NCBI GenBank assembly: GCA_016710645.1
Contig: JADJVI010000051.1
Location: forward strand, 1 to 32,662
Direction: 5' to 3'
DNA: 32,662 nt
Origin: Actinomycetales bacterium
GTDB lineage: Bacteria; Actinomycetota; Actinomycetes; Actinomycetales; Dermatophilaceae
The notes under the pieces were generated by a model, which was not told the DNA's origin, ran no database searches, and was given only the letters and a program-made list of their open reading frames with translations. Shown one piece after another: positions 6,625 through 14,570 of the stretch (positions within the stretch are counted from its first letter, which is position 1; every line of letters begins with the position of its first letter). Made by a program: the position numbers and the translations under genes.

Positions 6625-8169
6625 CTACTTCGCCGCGAAGGTCTTCGTCTCCCGGATCGAATTCGACCCGACGGCTTTGGCCTCGTCCTGCTCCGCTCCC
6701 GGGTTGGGGCCGCCGGCATCCTTGGTGTGCTGGGCCTGGATTCGGTTCCCGATGGACTGGTCGACGCTGCGCCAGTAGGCGAAGGCCCGCTCCAGCACAT
6801 CGGCCCGCACCCCCTTGAGCGCGCCGGCGACGGTCGTGACGAAGCGGTCGCGCGCGGCGTCGTCGAAGACTTCGCGCACCAGCAGCCCGGCCTGGCCGAA
6901 GTCGTCGTCTTCGGCGTGCAGGGCATAAGCCTGGCGCACCATCTCGCCGTCGGCCTCCCAGCCCTCGGCCACGGGACCCTGCTCGTCCGACCAGGCGCGC
7001 CCCATCGAGTTGGGCGCGTAGGTGGGTTGCGTGCCGGTGTGGTGGTAGTTCATCGGGCCGTCGGCGACGTAGCGGTTGAGCGTCGTGAGCGGCTGGTTGA
7101 CCGGCAGCTGGTCGAAGTTGGCCCCGATCCGAGCCCGGTGGGCATCGGCATACGCGAAGACTCGGGCCAGCAGCATCTTGTCGGGGGAGAACCCGATCCC
7201 CGGCACGGTGTTGCTCGGCGCGAACCCGGCCTGCTCGATCTGGGCGAAGTGGTTGGCGGGGTTCTCGTTGAGGGTGAGCCGACCGACCTCGACCAGCGGA
7301 TAGTCGGCATGCGGCCAGATTTTGGTGAGGTCGAACGGGTTATAGCGGTAGGTCTTGGCGTCCTCGTAGGGCATCAGCTGCACCGACAGGATCCAGGACG
7401 GGTGCTCGCCCCGCCCGATCGCCTCGAACAGGTCGCGGCGGTGGAAGTCCGCGTCGGCCCCGGCGATCTGTTCCGCCTCAGCGCCGCTGAGATTCTCCAC
7501 GCCTTGCTGCGAGTGGAAGTGGTACTTCACCCAGTGCTTCTCGCCCGCCGCGTTGGCCCACAGATAGGTGTGCGAGCCGTACCCGTTCATGAACCGCCAG
7601 CTTCTCGGCAGCCCCCGATCGCCCATGAGGTAGGTCACCTGATGGGCCGACTCGGGCGTGAGCGTCCAGAAATCCCATTGCATGGTCGCGTCACGCAAGC
7701 CCGAGTCGGGCAGCCGCTTCTGGCTGCGGATGAAATGCGGGAACTTCATCGGGTCACGCAGGAAGAAGACCGGCGTGTTGTTGCCGACCAGGTCGAGGTT
7801 GCCTTCGGTGGTGTAAAACCTCAGCGCGAAGCCACGTACGTCCCGCCAGGTGTCAGGAGAGCCCAACTCGCCTGCGACCGTGGAGAATCGGGCCAGCGTG
7901 CGGGTCGTCGTCCCGGGCGCGAAGACCGCCGCCTTCGTGTATGCCGTGACGTCGCCGGTGACGACGAACTCGCCGAAGGCGCCGGACCCCTTGGCATGCG
8001 GCTTGCGCTCGGGCACGTTCTCGCGGTTGAAGTGGGCGAGGGTGTCGATGAGGTGGGTGTCGTGCAACAGCAGCGGGCCGTTGGACCCCAGGCTGAGGCT
8101 GTTGCGATCACTCTCCGCCGGTGCACCCCCGGCTGTCGTGGAGCCGATGGGTTGCTTCGGGTCTGCCAT
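6625..8169 (-). CDS. katA: Monofunctional haem catalase
   Basis: A 514-residue catalase that dismutates hydrogen peroxide in the cytoplasm. The active-site His58 is in VPERKPHAKGSGAFGEF, the distal Asn131 in GNNTPVFF, and the proximal haem ligand Tyr340 in RVFAYADAHRARIG. The RFSTVAGELGSPDTWRDVRGFALRFYT and IWPHADYPLVEVG blocks are intact. Length fits the small-subunit clades. The start is set at 8169 (MADPKQP) because AAGGGAG lies six bases upstream; the longer in-frame start at 8217 has no support. It is divergent from an MFS gene, with a perfect palindrome between them. The gene symbol is used generically, since the clade cannot be fixed by eye. Confidence 0.96.
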   Translation of the reverse strand: MADPKQPIGSTTAGGAPAESDRNSLSLGSNGPLLLHDTHLIDTLAHFNRENVPERKPHAKGSGAFGEFVVTGDVTAYTKAAVFAPGTTTRTLARFSTVAGELGSPDTWRDVRGFALRFYTTEGNLDLVGNNTPVFFLRDPMKFPHFIRSQKRLPDSGLRDATMQWDFWTLTPESAHQVTYLMGDRGLPRSWRFMNGYGSHTYLWANAAGEKHWVKYHFHSQQGVENLSGAEAEQIAGADADFHRRDLFEAIGRGEHPSWILSVQLMPYEDAKTYRYNPFDLTKIWPHADYPLVEVGRLTLNENPANHFAQIEQAGFAPSNTVPGIGFSPDKMLLARVFAYADAHRARIGANFDQLPVNQPLTTLNRYVADGPMNYHHTGTQPTYAPNSMGRAWSDEQGPVAEGWEADGEMVRQAYALHAEDDDFGQAGLLVREVFDDAARDRFVTTVAGALKGVRADVLERAFAYWRSVDQSIGNRIQAQHTKDAGGPNPGAEQDEAKAVGSNSIRETKTFAAK

Positions 8170-8230
8170 GAGAACTCCCTTGGTCGGCGGCCGATCGGGC
8201 GACGGCCTGCCACCCATCCTCGCTGCTGCA

Positions 8231-8247
8231 CGGTGGTCCTACCACCG
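8231..8247. promoter_or_regulatory. Candidate operator palindrome between katA and the MFS gene
   Basis: CGGTGGTCCTACCACCG is a perfect inverted repeat with 7-bp arms and a CCT centre, in the 133-bp divergent intergenic region. It does not resemble the AT-rich Fur/CatR-type box. It could bind a regulator of catalase, of the exporter, or of both. Confidence 0.4.
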
Positions 8248-8302
8248 CAGTCGAGGCTTAACCGGTTCGCCCTGCACTGGCTCGGTCTGCGATCCTGAGC
8301 GG

Positions 8303-9571
8303 ATGCGTATGCAGCCCTATCGCGACCTCCTCGCCCTGGGTGAGGTCCGGAGGGTCTTCGTCTTGGCCTTCGCGATCCGTCTGCCGATGTTCGCCATCGG
8401 CATCGTCCTCACCTTGCATGTCGTGAGCACCCTCGGCCACAGCTACGGCGAGGCCGGCCTGGTCAGCGCGGCGTTCACCATCGCCCTGGCGCTGTCGGCG
8501 CCCTGGCGCGGGCGGCTCCTGGACCGCTACGGATTGCGCCGCACCGTCGCCCCGTCGATCTTCGTCACCGGACTGCTCTGGACCGCAATGCCCTTCCTCC
8601 CGTATGCCGTGCTGCTGCCCGGCAGCATCGTGGCGGGGGCCTTCGCGGTGCCGTCGTTCTCGATCTTGCGTCAGGCACTCATCGCCGTCGTGCCGGAGGA
8701 ACGTCGCCGCAGCGCGTTGTCTCTGGACTCGGTGTTCACCGAGCTGTCCTTCATGATCGGCCCGGCCGTCGCGGTCTGGGCGGCGGCAACCTACGACACG
8801 CGATGGGTCCTGCTCATCCTCGCGATCCTCAACACCATCGCGGCGGTCCTGCTCTACGTCGTCAACCCCCCGATCACCGTCGCGGGCGCCGCGGCGGCCC
8901 GCGACGAACCCGTCGCGACCGCGCCCACCGCGCCGACGGCGCCCACCGCGCCGGCGGACGGCATACCGGAATCACCCGCAACCTCCGGAGGCGTACGCGC
9001 CTGGGTGACCCCCGGTGCTCTAGCCGTGTATGCCGCGGCGGCGGCTTCGACGATCGTCCTCGCGGGCACCGACGTCGCCATCGTGGCCGCCCTGCGCCAG
9101 ATGGGCCAGGCCACCGCGATCGGCTGGGTGCTCTCGCTGTGGGGCCTGGGCTCTCTGGTCGGGGGATTGATCTACGGCGCGATGCACCGGTCGATCTCGG
9201 TCTTCTGGCTGCTCGGGGGCCTGGCCGCCACGACCCTACCGGTCGGTCTGGCGACCGGCATGCCGGTCTTCGTCACCCTGGTGACCCTGTGCGGGGTGTT
9301 GTGTGCTCCGACGGTCACCGCGACCGTCGACCACCTGTCCCGAATCGTCCCGGAGCGCTTCCGGGGTGAGGCGATGGGCTGGCACGGGTCGGCCATGACC
9401 GGCGGTCAGGCTCTGGGGGCACCGATGGCCGGGTACGCAATCGACCACTTCGGCTGGGGGTGGGGATTCATCGGAGTGTCGATCGTCGGCCTGGTTGTCG
9501 CGATCCTCGGGGCCGGCGCGATCCGCGCCCGCCGCCAGTGGGTGGCCGGCCGCCCTGCCGCCCTGTCCTGA
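8303..9571 (+). CDS. MFS transporter
   Basis: A 422-residue major facilitator with about 12 hydrophobic helices. The loop-2 motif GRLLDRYGLRRTV (about residues 72-84) is the MFS signature A variant. The two six-helix halves are joined by a long cytoplasmic linker holding an unusual low-complexity TAP repeat (ATAPTAPTAPTAPADG, about residues 209-224). Similar proteins are drug or sugar exporters; the substrate cannot be assigned. ATG 8303 is chosen; six bases upstream is GATCCT (8291-8296), which would give a leaderless message, and no ribosome site is seen. The frame is open further upstream into catalase-antisense sequence, which is not credible coding. Divergent position beside catalase may mean shared control. 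Confidence 0.88.
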   Translation: MRMQPYRDLLALGEVRRVFVLAFAIRLPMFAIGIVLTLHVVSTLGHSYGEAGLVSAAFTIALALSAPWRGRLLDRYGLRRTVAPSIFVTGLLWTAMPFLPYAVLLPGSIVAGAFAVPSFSILRQALIAVVPEERRRSALSLDSVFTELSFMIGPAVAVWAAATYDTRWVLLILAILNTIAAVLLYVVNPPITVAGAAAARDEPVATAPTAPTAPTAPADGIPESPATSGGVRAWVTPGALAVYAAAAASTIVLAGTDVAIVAALRQMGQATAIGWVLSLWGLGSLVGGLIYGAMHRSISVFWLLGGLAATTLPVGLATGMPVFVTLVTLCGVLCAPTVTATVDHLSRIVPERFRGEAMGWHGSAMTGGQALGAPMAGYAIDHFGWGWGFIGVSIVGLVVAILGAGAIRARRQWVAGRPAALS

Positions 9572-9680
9572 GGTGCTGCTCTGACCTGAACTGCTGCGCT
9601 GGGTGGAGAAAGCCACAAGACTGCCGATACGTCACATTCAGTGTTTTTATTGGACATAACAGGCGCGGCACAACGCAGGC

Positions 9681-9716
9681 TTCGTGCGGGGTATCAGTCG
9701 CGCTAATGTGCGGCTC
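9681..9716 (+). promoter_or_regulatory. Promoter of the metallophosphoesterase gene
   Basis: TAATGT (9704-9709) lies seven bases before ATG 9717. TTCGTG (9681-9686) sits 17 bp upstream as a weak -35 box. The transcript would start at about 9716, so the message is leaderless or nearly so. Upstream, 9600-9660 is clearly richer in A/T than its surroundings (GTGTTTTTATTGGACATAA), consistent with an upstream activating region. Confidence 0.5.
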
Positions 9717-11621
9717 ATGAGTCGACGGGTAGGGACAGTCCTCGTCGTCGCGATGTTGGCCGTGGGGGCCGTAGTGACATCGTGGGGAGCGCAGGTCAAC
9801 GCGGCGACGACGCCGCCCCAGGTGCGAGTGACGGCTGCCGGGGATTTCGGGGAAGCCGCGCTCACCCAAGGCGTTTTCGCGGCGATGAAGACGCGGAACC
9901 CGGACCTGGCCCTGGTCTTGGGGGACCTCTCCTACGGCGTCACCGGCACCGAGCAGGCCTGGTGTGACATGGTCACGGCCCGCATGGGTGCGGGGTTTCC
10001 CGTCGAACTGCTCGCCGGCAATCACGAAAGCAACGGTCAGAACGGCAATATCAACGACTTCTCGGCGTGCCTACCCAATCAGTTGCCTGGCTTGGTCGGC
10101 ACCTATGGCCGCCAGTATTACGTTGACGTCCCGAGAGAAGCGCCGCTTGTCCGGTTCGTGATGATTTCTCCGAATATCCCGTTCACCGACAGCACGTGGT
10201 CGTATGCAGCTGGGACCGCTCGGTATGCCTGGACGGCCGCCGCGATCGACGGTGCCCGTGCCAAGGGAGTTCCGTGGGTCGTCGTGGGGATGCACAAACC
10301 GTGCCTGTCCGTCGGTGAATATGGCTGTGAGCCGGGGGCAGACGTCCTCAACCTGCTGGTGTCCAAGAAGGTCGATCTCGTGCTGACCGGGCACGACCAC
10401 ATCTACCAGCGCACCGTCCAACTCGCCCACGCCGCGTCCTGCCCGGCGATCGCTCCCGGAGCAGCAGCCAGCCCCGCCTGTATCGCCGACCCGGACAGCT
10501 CGATGCACAAGGGCGCCGGCACAGTCTTCGCGACCGTGGCCACCGGCGGTCGTTCGCTGCATCAGATCAGTGCGACCGATCCCGAGGCCCCCTACTTCCT
10601 GGCGTCGTCAGGCGCCAATGTCAACCCGACGTGGGGCTTCCTCGACCTCACGATGACCGCGTCAGAACTCAAGGCGTCGTTCGTGCCGACCTCGGGCACC
10701 TTCACTGATGCCTTCACCATTGCTGCCGCGCCGGCTAACACGCCGCCGACACCGTCCTTCACCGCTACCTGCGCCGGGTTGACCTGCTCGGTCGACGCCT
10801 CGGCGTCCAGCGACCCCGACGGTGCCATCACGGCATACCAGTGGTCATTTGGCGACGGTACGACCGGCTCCGGGGCCACGGCGACACATGGCTACGGGCA
10901 GGCGGGCACGTATCCCGTCACACTGACGGTCACCGACGCCGGAGGGCTGACCGCCTCGACCACCCGCCAGGTGACTCCTGCCGCGCCCATCGTCGCGGCC
11001 GACGACTTCAGCCGGACGGTCACCGAGGGCTGGGGGACGGCCACTCAGGGCGGAGCGTGGACGAGCAAGGCGGCGGTCGGGACTTTCACGGTCAACGGCG
11101 GAGTCGGGCGCATCACTCTCAACGCAGGCAAGGGCGGGGCCGCGCTGCTCAACCAGGTGTCCGCGCCCTCGATGGACGTCAAGGTCACCGTAGCCACCGA
11201 CAAGAGTCCCACGGGTAAGGGCGTGTATGCCGGTCTCGTTGGACGGTCGACGGCAGCGGGACAGTACCGGGCTGAGGCCCGAATTCAGCCCACCGGCGCG
11301 CTCGGCATTGCTTTGACGCGGTCGGACGCCGCCGGGATCGAGACGACGATCGCGCCCGAGGTGTTGACCGGAGCCAGCGTCTCTGCGGGTGTGCCGGTCA
11401 ACCTGCGTATCCAAGTGATCGGGTCCGCGCCGACCACGATCCGCGCTAAGGCGTGGGCGGTGGGCAGTCCCGAGCCGCTGGCCTGGGCCACCAGCGCGAC
11501 CGACTCGACCACGGGGCTGCAAGCGCCCGGAGCCATCGGTGTGGTCCCGCATCTGTCGGCGTCGGCCACCAACGCTCCGATCACGCTGTCCTTCGACGGG
11601 CTGGTCGCGACGGCGCCCTGA
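9717..11621 (+). CDS. Secreted metallophosphoesterase with PKD domain
   Basis: A 634-residue exported protein. A signal peptide (MSRRVGTVLVVAMLAVGAVV...VNA, about 30 residues) leads into a calcineurin-like phosphoesterase domain (about 40-280). All metal-binding motifs are visible: AAGDFG, LGDLSYG, AGNHES, GMHKP and GHDHIYQR. A PKD domain follows (about 348-425: ASSDPDGAITAYQWSFGDG...GTYPVTLTVTD). A C-terminal beta-rich domain of about 200 residues begins DDFSRTV and resembles concanavalin/LamG-like modules of surface proteins. No LPXTG motif or C-terminal membrane anchor is seen, so it is probably secreted or wall-associated. Likely role: releasing phosphate from extracellular phosphoesters; the substrate is unknown. 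Confidence 0.9.
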   Translation: MSRRVGTVLVVAMLAVGAVVTSWGAQVNAATTPPQVRVTAAGDFGEAALTQGVFAAMKTRNPDLALVLGDLSYGVTGTEQAWCDMVTARMGAGFPVELLAGNHESNGQNGNINDFSACLPNQLPGLVGTYGRQYYVDVPREAPLVRFVMISPNIPFTDSTWSYAAGTARYAWTAAAIDGARAKGVPWVVVGMHKPCLSVGEYGCEPGADVLNLLVSKKVDLVLTGHDHIYQRTVQLAHAASCPAIAPGAAASPACIADPDSSMHKGAGTVFATVATGGRSLHQISATDPEAPYFLASSGANVNPTWGFLDLTMTASELKASFVPTSGTFTDAFTIAAAPANTPPTPSFTATCAGLTCSVDASASSDPDGAITAYQWSFGDGTTGSGATATHGYGQAGTYPVTLTVTDAGGLTASTTRQVTPAAPIVAADDFSRTVTEGWGTATQGGAWTSKAAVGTFTVNGGVGRITLNAGKGGAALLNQVSAPSMDVKVTVATDKSPTGKGVYAGLVGRSTAAGQYRAEARIQPTGALGIALTRSDAAGIETTIAPEVLTGASVSAGVPVNLRIQVIGSAPTTIRAKAWAVGSPEPLAWATSATDSTTGLQAPGAIGVVPHLSASATNAPITLSFDGLVATAP

Positions 11622-11944
11622 TCGAACTGGTAGCCTTAGCTCTTGACCAACCGGGTTGGACTATCCCTGCGCGCCTCTCGCGCGGCAAAGTTTTAGCTCG
11701 GTGTGCAAAGAGAAGCCCCCCGCTTCCACCCACTCGGCCGCCAGGTCGAGGGGTCGGTCCAGGTCCGCCCCGGCTCACCGGGGAGACTCGGCATCGGTAT
11801 GCCGCGTCGTTGGGCCGAGTGCGACGCCCCCGTGGCGGTGTGCTCCGACGTGGAGGTGGGACGGCTTCTTGCGCATCGATGATGCGAAAGAGGCCTTCTT
11901 TCGTTTCTGGGGTCACCCGCACGAAGACTCTTAAGGAGCACCAC
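11622..11944 (+). promoter_or_regulatory. Long structured leader of the infC operon
   Basis: A 323-bp gap without a convincing gene, holding several hairpins: CCAAC/GTTGG (11647-11659); GCGCG/CGCGC (11669-11683) followed by GTTTTA; CCCCGG/CCGGGG with a CTCA loop (11768-11783); CGGCAT/ATGCCG (11789-11804) nested in ACTCGG/CCGAGT (11786-11820); and CGAAAGA/TCTTTCG (11885-11903) followed by TTTCT. The last, 29 bases before AAGGAG, could be an attenuator. In other bacteria infC-rpmI-rplT leaders are controlled by L20 or IF3; whether that holds here is inference. A sense-strand ORF at 11656-11934 has biased Arg/Ser/Pro composition and is not believed. Confidence 0.55.
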
Positions 11945-12898
11945 ATCAGCGAGCCTCGTATCAACGAGCGCATCCGGGTCCCCGAGGTGCGCCTGGTCGG
12001 CCCCAACGGGGAGCAGGTCGGGATCGTCCGCGTCGAGGAGGCGCTCCGGCTGGCTGCCGACGCCGACCTCGACCTCGTGGAGGTCGCGCCGATGGCGCGT
12101 CCCCCGGTCGCCAAGCTCATGGACTTCGGCAAGTTCAAGTACGAAGCCGCGCTCAAGGCCCGGGAAGCCCGCAAGAACCAGGTCAACACGGTCATCAAGG
12201 AGATCAAGCTCCGCCCCAAGATCGACCCGCACGACTACGGCACCAAGAAGGGCCACGTCGAGCGCTTCCTCAAGGCTGGCGACAAGGTCAAGGTGACCAT
12301 CATGTTCCGCGGACGCGAGCAGTCCCGGCCCGAGCTGGGCTTCCGACTCCTGCAGCGGTTGGCTGAGGATGTCGTCGAGCTCGGCTTCGTCGAGTCGGCT
12401 CCCAAGCAGGACGGCCGCAACATGATCATGGTCATTGGGCCGACCAAGCGGAAGGCCGAGGCCAAGGCCGAAGCCCGACGCGCGCGCGAGACGCTTCCGA
12501 CTCGAGCTGCGGGCCCTGGCGCCGGCGACGATTCGGACGCCCAGCCGGCCGCCGAGGCACCTGTTGTGGTGGCTGCCGCCGCCCCGGAGGCACCCGAGGT
12601 CGCCGTTCCGGCAGCACCGGCAGCGGAGGCTGCCCCGGCCCCTGCACCGCGCGCGGCTGCTCCCGCAGCTGAGCCGGCTGTCCGGACCAGCCCGGCGGCC
12701 GACGTCGCCACCGAACCGGCCGAGCCAGCGTCAGCTGCTGCCACGGTTGCCGCCCCTGCGGTCAAACCCGCTCCAGCTCCGCGGGCTCGCACCACCGCCA
12801 GCCCGACGCCCAGCGCCCCGACTCCCCGGCCGCGACCCGCGGCCGCGCGTCCGGCGCCTCCGTCACCCCGTCCAACCCCGCGGGCCCCCAAGGCCTGA
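11945..12898 (+). CDS. infC: Translation initiation factor IF-3 with ATC start
   Basis: IF-3 binds the 30S subunit and checks start-codon and initiator-tRNA pairing. The core (residues 1-177) begins SEPRINERIRVPEVRLVG, has the linker FGKFKYEAALKAREARKNQ, and the C-domain IKEIKLRPKIDPHDYGTKKGHVERFLKAGDKVKVTIMFRGRE. There is no ATG, GTG or TTG at the family start. The codon before SEPRIN is ATC (11945), six bases after a perfect AAGGAG, so ATC is the start, as in other infC genes that use poor start codons for autoregulation. The protein is 317 residues; after about 177 comes a 140-residue Ala/Pro-rich, low-complexity tail ending in Arg/Pro repeats, much longer than the usual 180-residue factor. 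First gene of infC-rpmI-rplT. Confidence 0.95.
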   Translation: MSEPRINERIRVPEVRLVGPNGEQVGIVRVEEALRLAADADLDLVEVAPMARPPVAKLMDFGKFKYEAALKAREARKNQVNTVIKEIKLRPKIDPHDYGTKKGHVERFLKAGDKVKVTIMFRGREQSRPELGFRLLQRLAEDVVELGFVESAPKQDGRNMIMVIGPTKRKAEAKAEARRARETLPTRAAGPGAGDDSDAQPAAEAPVVVAAAAPEAPEVAVPAAPAAEAAPAPAPRAAAPAAEPAVRTSPAADVATEPAEPASAAATVAAPAVKPAPAPRARTTASPTPSAPTPRPRPAAARPAPPSPRPTPRAPKA

Positions 12899-12995
12899 TG
12901 CACCATCCGCTCGGCACTCGCCGGGCACCGCGAACCAGTACGACCCCGACGGTCATCACCGCTCGGGACCATACGCAGAAGGAGATCGGCGCACC

Positions 12996-13190
12996 ATGCC
13001 GAAGAACAAGACCCACAGCGGGGCCAAGAAGCGCTTCCGCGTCACCGGCACCGGCAAGATCATGCGCGAGCAGGCCGGTGGCCGTCACCGCCTCGAGGTG
13101 AAGTCGAGCAAGGAAATGCGCTCGATCTCCGGCGACGTCCAGCTGTCCGCCCCCGACACCAAGAAGGTCAAGCGGCTGCTCGGCATCTGA
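12996..13190 (+). CDS. rpmI: 50S ribosomal protein L35
   Basis: A 64-residue basic protein, full length for L35. It begins MPKNKTHSGAKKRFRVTGTGK, the family hallmark, and ends KKVKRLLGI. ATG 12996 has AGAAGGAGAT upstream. It sits 97 bp after infC and 33 bp before rplT, the standard operon order. The frame is open far upstream, but only as a shadow of the infC tail. Confidence 0.98.
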   Translation: MPKNKTHSGAKKRFRVTGTGKIMREQAGGRHRLEVKSSKEMRSISGDVQLSAPDTKKVKRLLGI

Positions 13191-13223
13191 CGCCGCCCGC
13201 CCCAACGACGAAGGAGAACTCAC

Positions 13224-13607
13224 GTGGCACGCGTGAAGCGGGCGTTGAACGCCCAGAAGAAGCGCCGGGTCGTCCTTGAGCGCGCCAGCGGCTACCGCGG
13301 ACAGCGTTCGCGGCTCTACCGCAAGGCTAAGGAGCAGGTCGTCCACTCGCTCGGGTATGCCTACCGGGACCGTCGCGCCAAGAAGGGTGACTTCCGCCGG
13401 CTCTGGATCCAGCGGATCAACGCCGCGGCCCGCGCCAACGGCATGACCTACAACCGGTTCATGCAGGGCCTCAAGGCCGCCGGTGTCGAGGTCGACCGCA
13501 AGATCCTCGCCGACCTCGCCGTCAACGACGCGACGGCGTTCGCCGCTCTTGTCGAGCTGGCTCGCGCCAACGTCCCGGCCCAGGTGCCGGCCGGCGACGC
13601 GGCCTGA
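13224..13607 (+). CDS. rplT: 50S ribosomal protein L20
   Basis: A 127-residue large-subunit assembly protein that binds 23S rRNA early. The sequence MARVKRALNAQKKRRVVLERASGYRGQRSRLYRKAKEQ is the classic basic N-terminal helix, followed by the globular part RRAKKGDFRRLWIQRINAAARANGMTYNRFM. The GTG start at 13224 has AAGGAGA at good spacing. L20 often represses its own operon by binding the leader; the long leader before infC would be the place to look. Confidence 0.98.
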   Translation: MARVKRALNAQKKRRVVLERASGYRGQRSRLYRKAKEQVVHSLGYAYRDRRAKKGDFRRLWIQRINAAARANGMTYNRFMQGLKAAGVEVDRKILADLAVNDATAFAALVELARANVPAQVPAGDAA

Positions 13608-13659
13608 TCGCGTCCCTGACAGCACACAGTTCACGACCGAGCGCCGGGAAAGGGCGTCC

Positions 13660-14451
13660 GTGGCCGTCTTGACCAACATCCGTTCTGACCGGGTGAAGAC
13701 GGTGCGGGCCCTGTCCCGGCGCTCGATGCGTGAGCGCACCGGCCTCTTCCTTGCCGAGGGGCCGCAGTCGGTGCGCGAAGCGGTCACCCACCGACCCGGG
13801 ACGGTCCGCGACCTCTACGTCACTCAGGAAGCTGCCACACGGCATACCGAGATCCTCGCTGCCGCGCGGGAAGCTGCGCTCACGGTGCACCGCTGCTCCG
13901 ACGAGGTGCTCGCGAGCATGTGCGACACCGACGCTCCGCAGGGACTGCTCGCGGTTTGCCGGGTGGTCGCCACCAGCCTCGCGCAGGTCCTGGCGGGACG
14001 GCCGCGGTTGCTCATCGTGCTCAGCCAGGTGCGTGACCCCGGTAATGCCGGCACCGTCTTGCGGGGGGCGGACGCATTCGGCGCCGATGCGGTCATCGTC
14101 ACCGCGAGCAGCGTCGACATCCACGCCCCCAAGGTGGTGCGCTCGACCGCGGGCTCGATGTTCCACGTTCCGGTCGTGACCGGGATGGCCATCGAGGACG
14201 TGCTGCGCCATCTGCGCGAAGCGAGGATTCGCACGCTCGCGGCCGACGGCGCCGGCACGACGACGTTGACCGAGGTCGACCTCGCCGGCCCGCATGCGTG
14301 GGTCATGGGCAACGAGGCGTGGGGACTTCCCGAGCCAGTGCGCGAGGAGTGCGACGAGGTCGTGCGAGTGCCGATCCACGGTCTGGCCGAGTCGCTCAAT
14401 CTGGCGATGGCTGCCACGGTCTGCCTATACGAATCCTCACGTCACCGGTAA
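13660..14451 (+). CDS. TrmH/SpoU-family RNA 2'-O-methyltransferase
   Basis: A 263-residue SAM-dependent RNA ribose methyltransferase with the deep-knot SPOUT fold. The N-terminal substrate-binding domain holds RSMRERTGLFLAEGPQSVREAV. The three SpoU motifs are visible: motif 1 LSQVRDPGNAGTVLRGADAFGADAVI, motif 2 VMGNEAWGLPEPVREECDEVVRVPI, and motif 3 GLAESLNLAMAATVCLYE. The GTG start 13660 follows CGGGAAAGGG. The target (23S rRNA or tRNA) is not certain; in M. tuberculosis the gene after rplT is a TsnR-like 23S methyltransferase. It follows rplT by 52 bp and is probably co-transcribed. Confidence 0.93.
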   Translation: MAVLTNIRSDRVKTVRALSRRSMRERTGLFLAEGPQSVREAVTHRPGTVRDLYVTQEAATRHTEILAAAREAALTVHRCSDEVLASMCDTDAPQGLLAVCRVVATSLAQVLAGRPRLLIVLSQVRDPGNAGTVLRGADAFGADAVIVTASSVDIHAPKVVRSTAGSMFHVPVVTGMAIEDVLRHLREARIRTLAADGAGTTTLTEVDLAGPHAWVMGNEAWGLPEPVREECDEVVRVPIHGLAESLNLAMAATVCLYESSRHR

Positions 14452-14507
14452 GGCCCGCCTGAATCGGCTGGCGCGTGGGAGACCTCCAGGGCACCTGCCG
14501 CGCGCCG

Positions 14508-14513
14508 TAGACT
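14508..14513 (+). promoter_or_regulatory. Possible -10 box of pheST
   Basis: TAGACT at 14508-14513 would start transcription near 14520, giving a leader of about 50 bases before pheS. No -35 box is recognisable. CGGGC/GCCCG arms within the leader could pair. This is a weak call based on one hexamer. Confidence 0.35.
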
Positions 14514-14570
14514 CGGGCGCTGGATCGTCAACGACTTTGCCTCACCGAATGCCCGAGACCACCGACCGAT

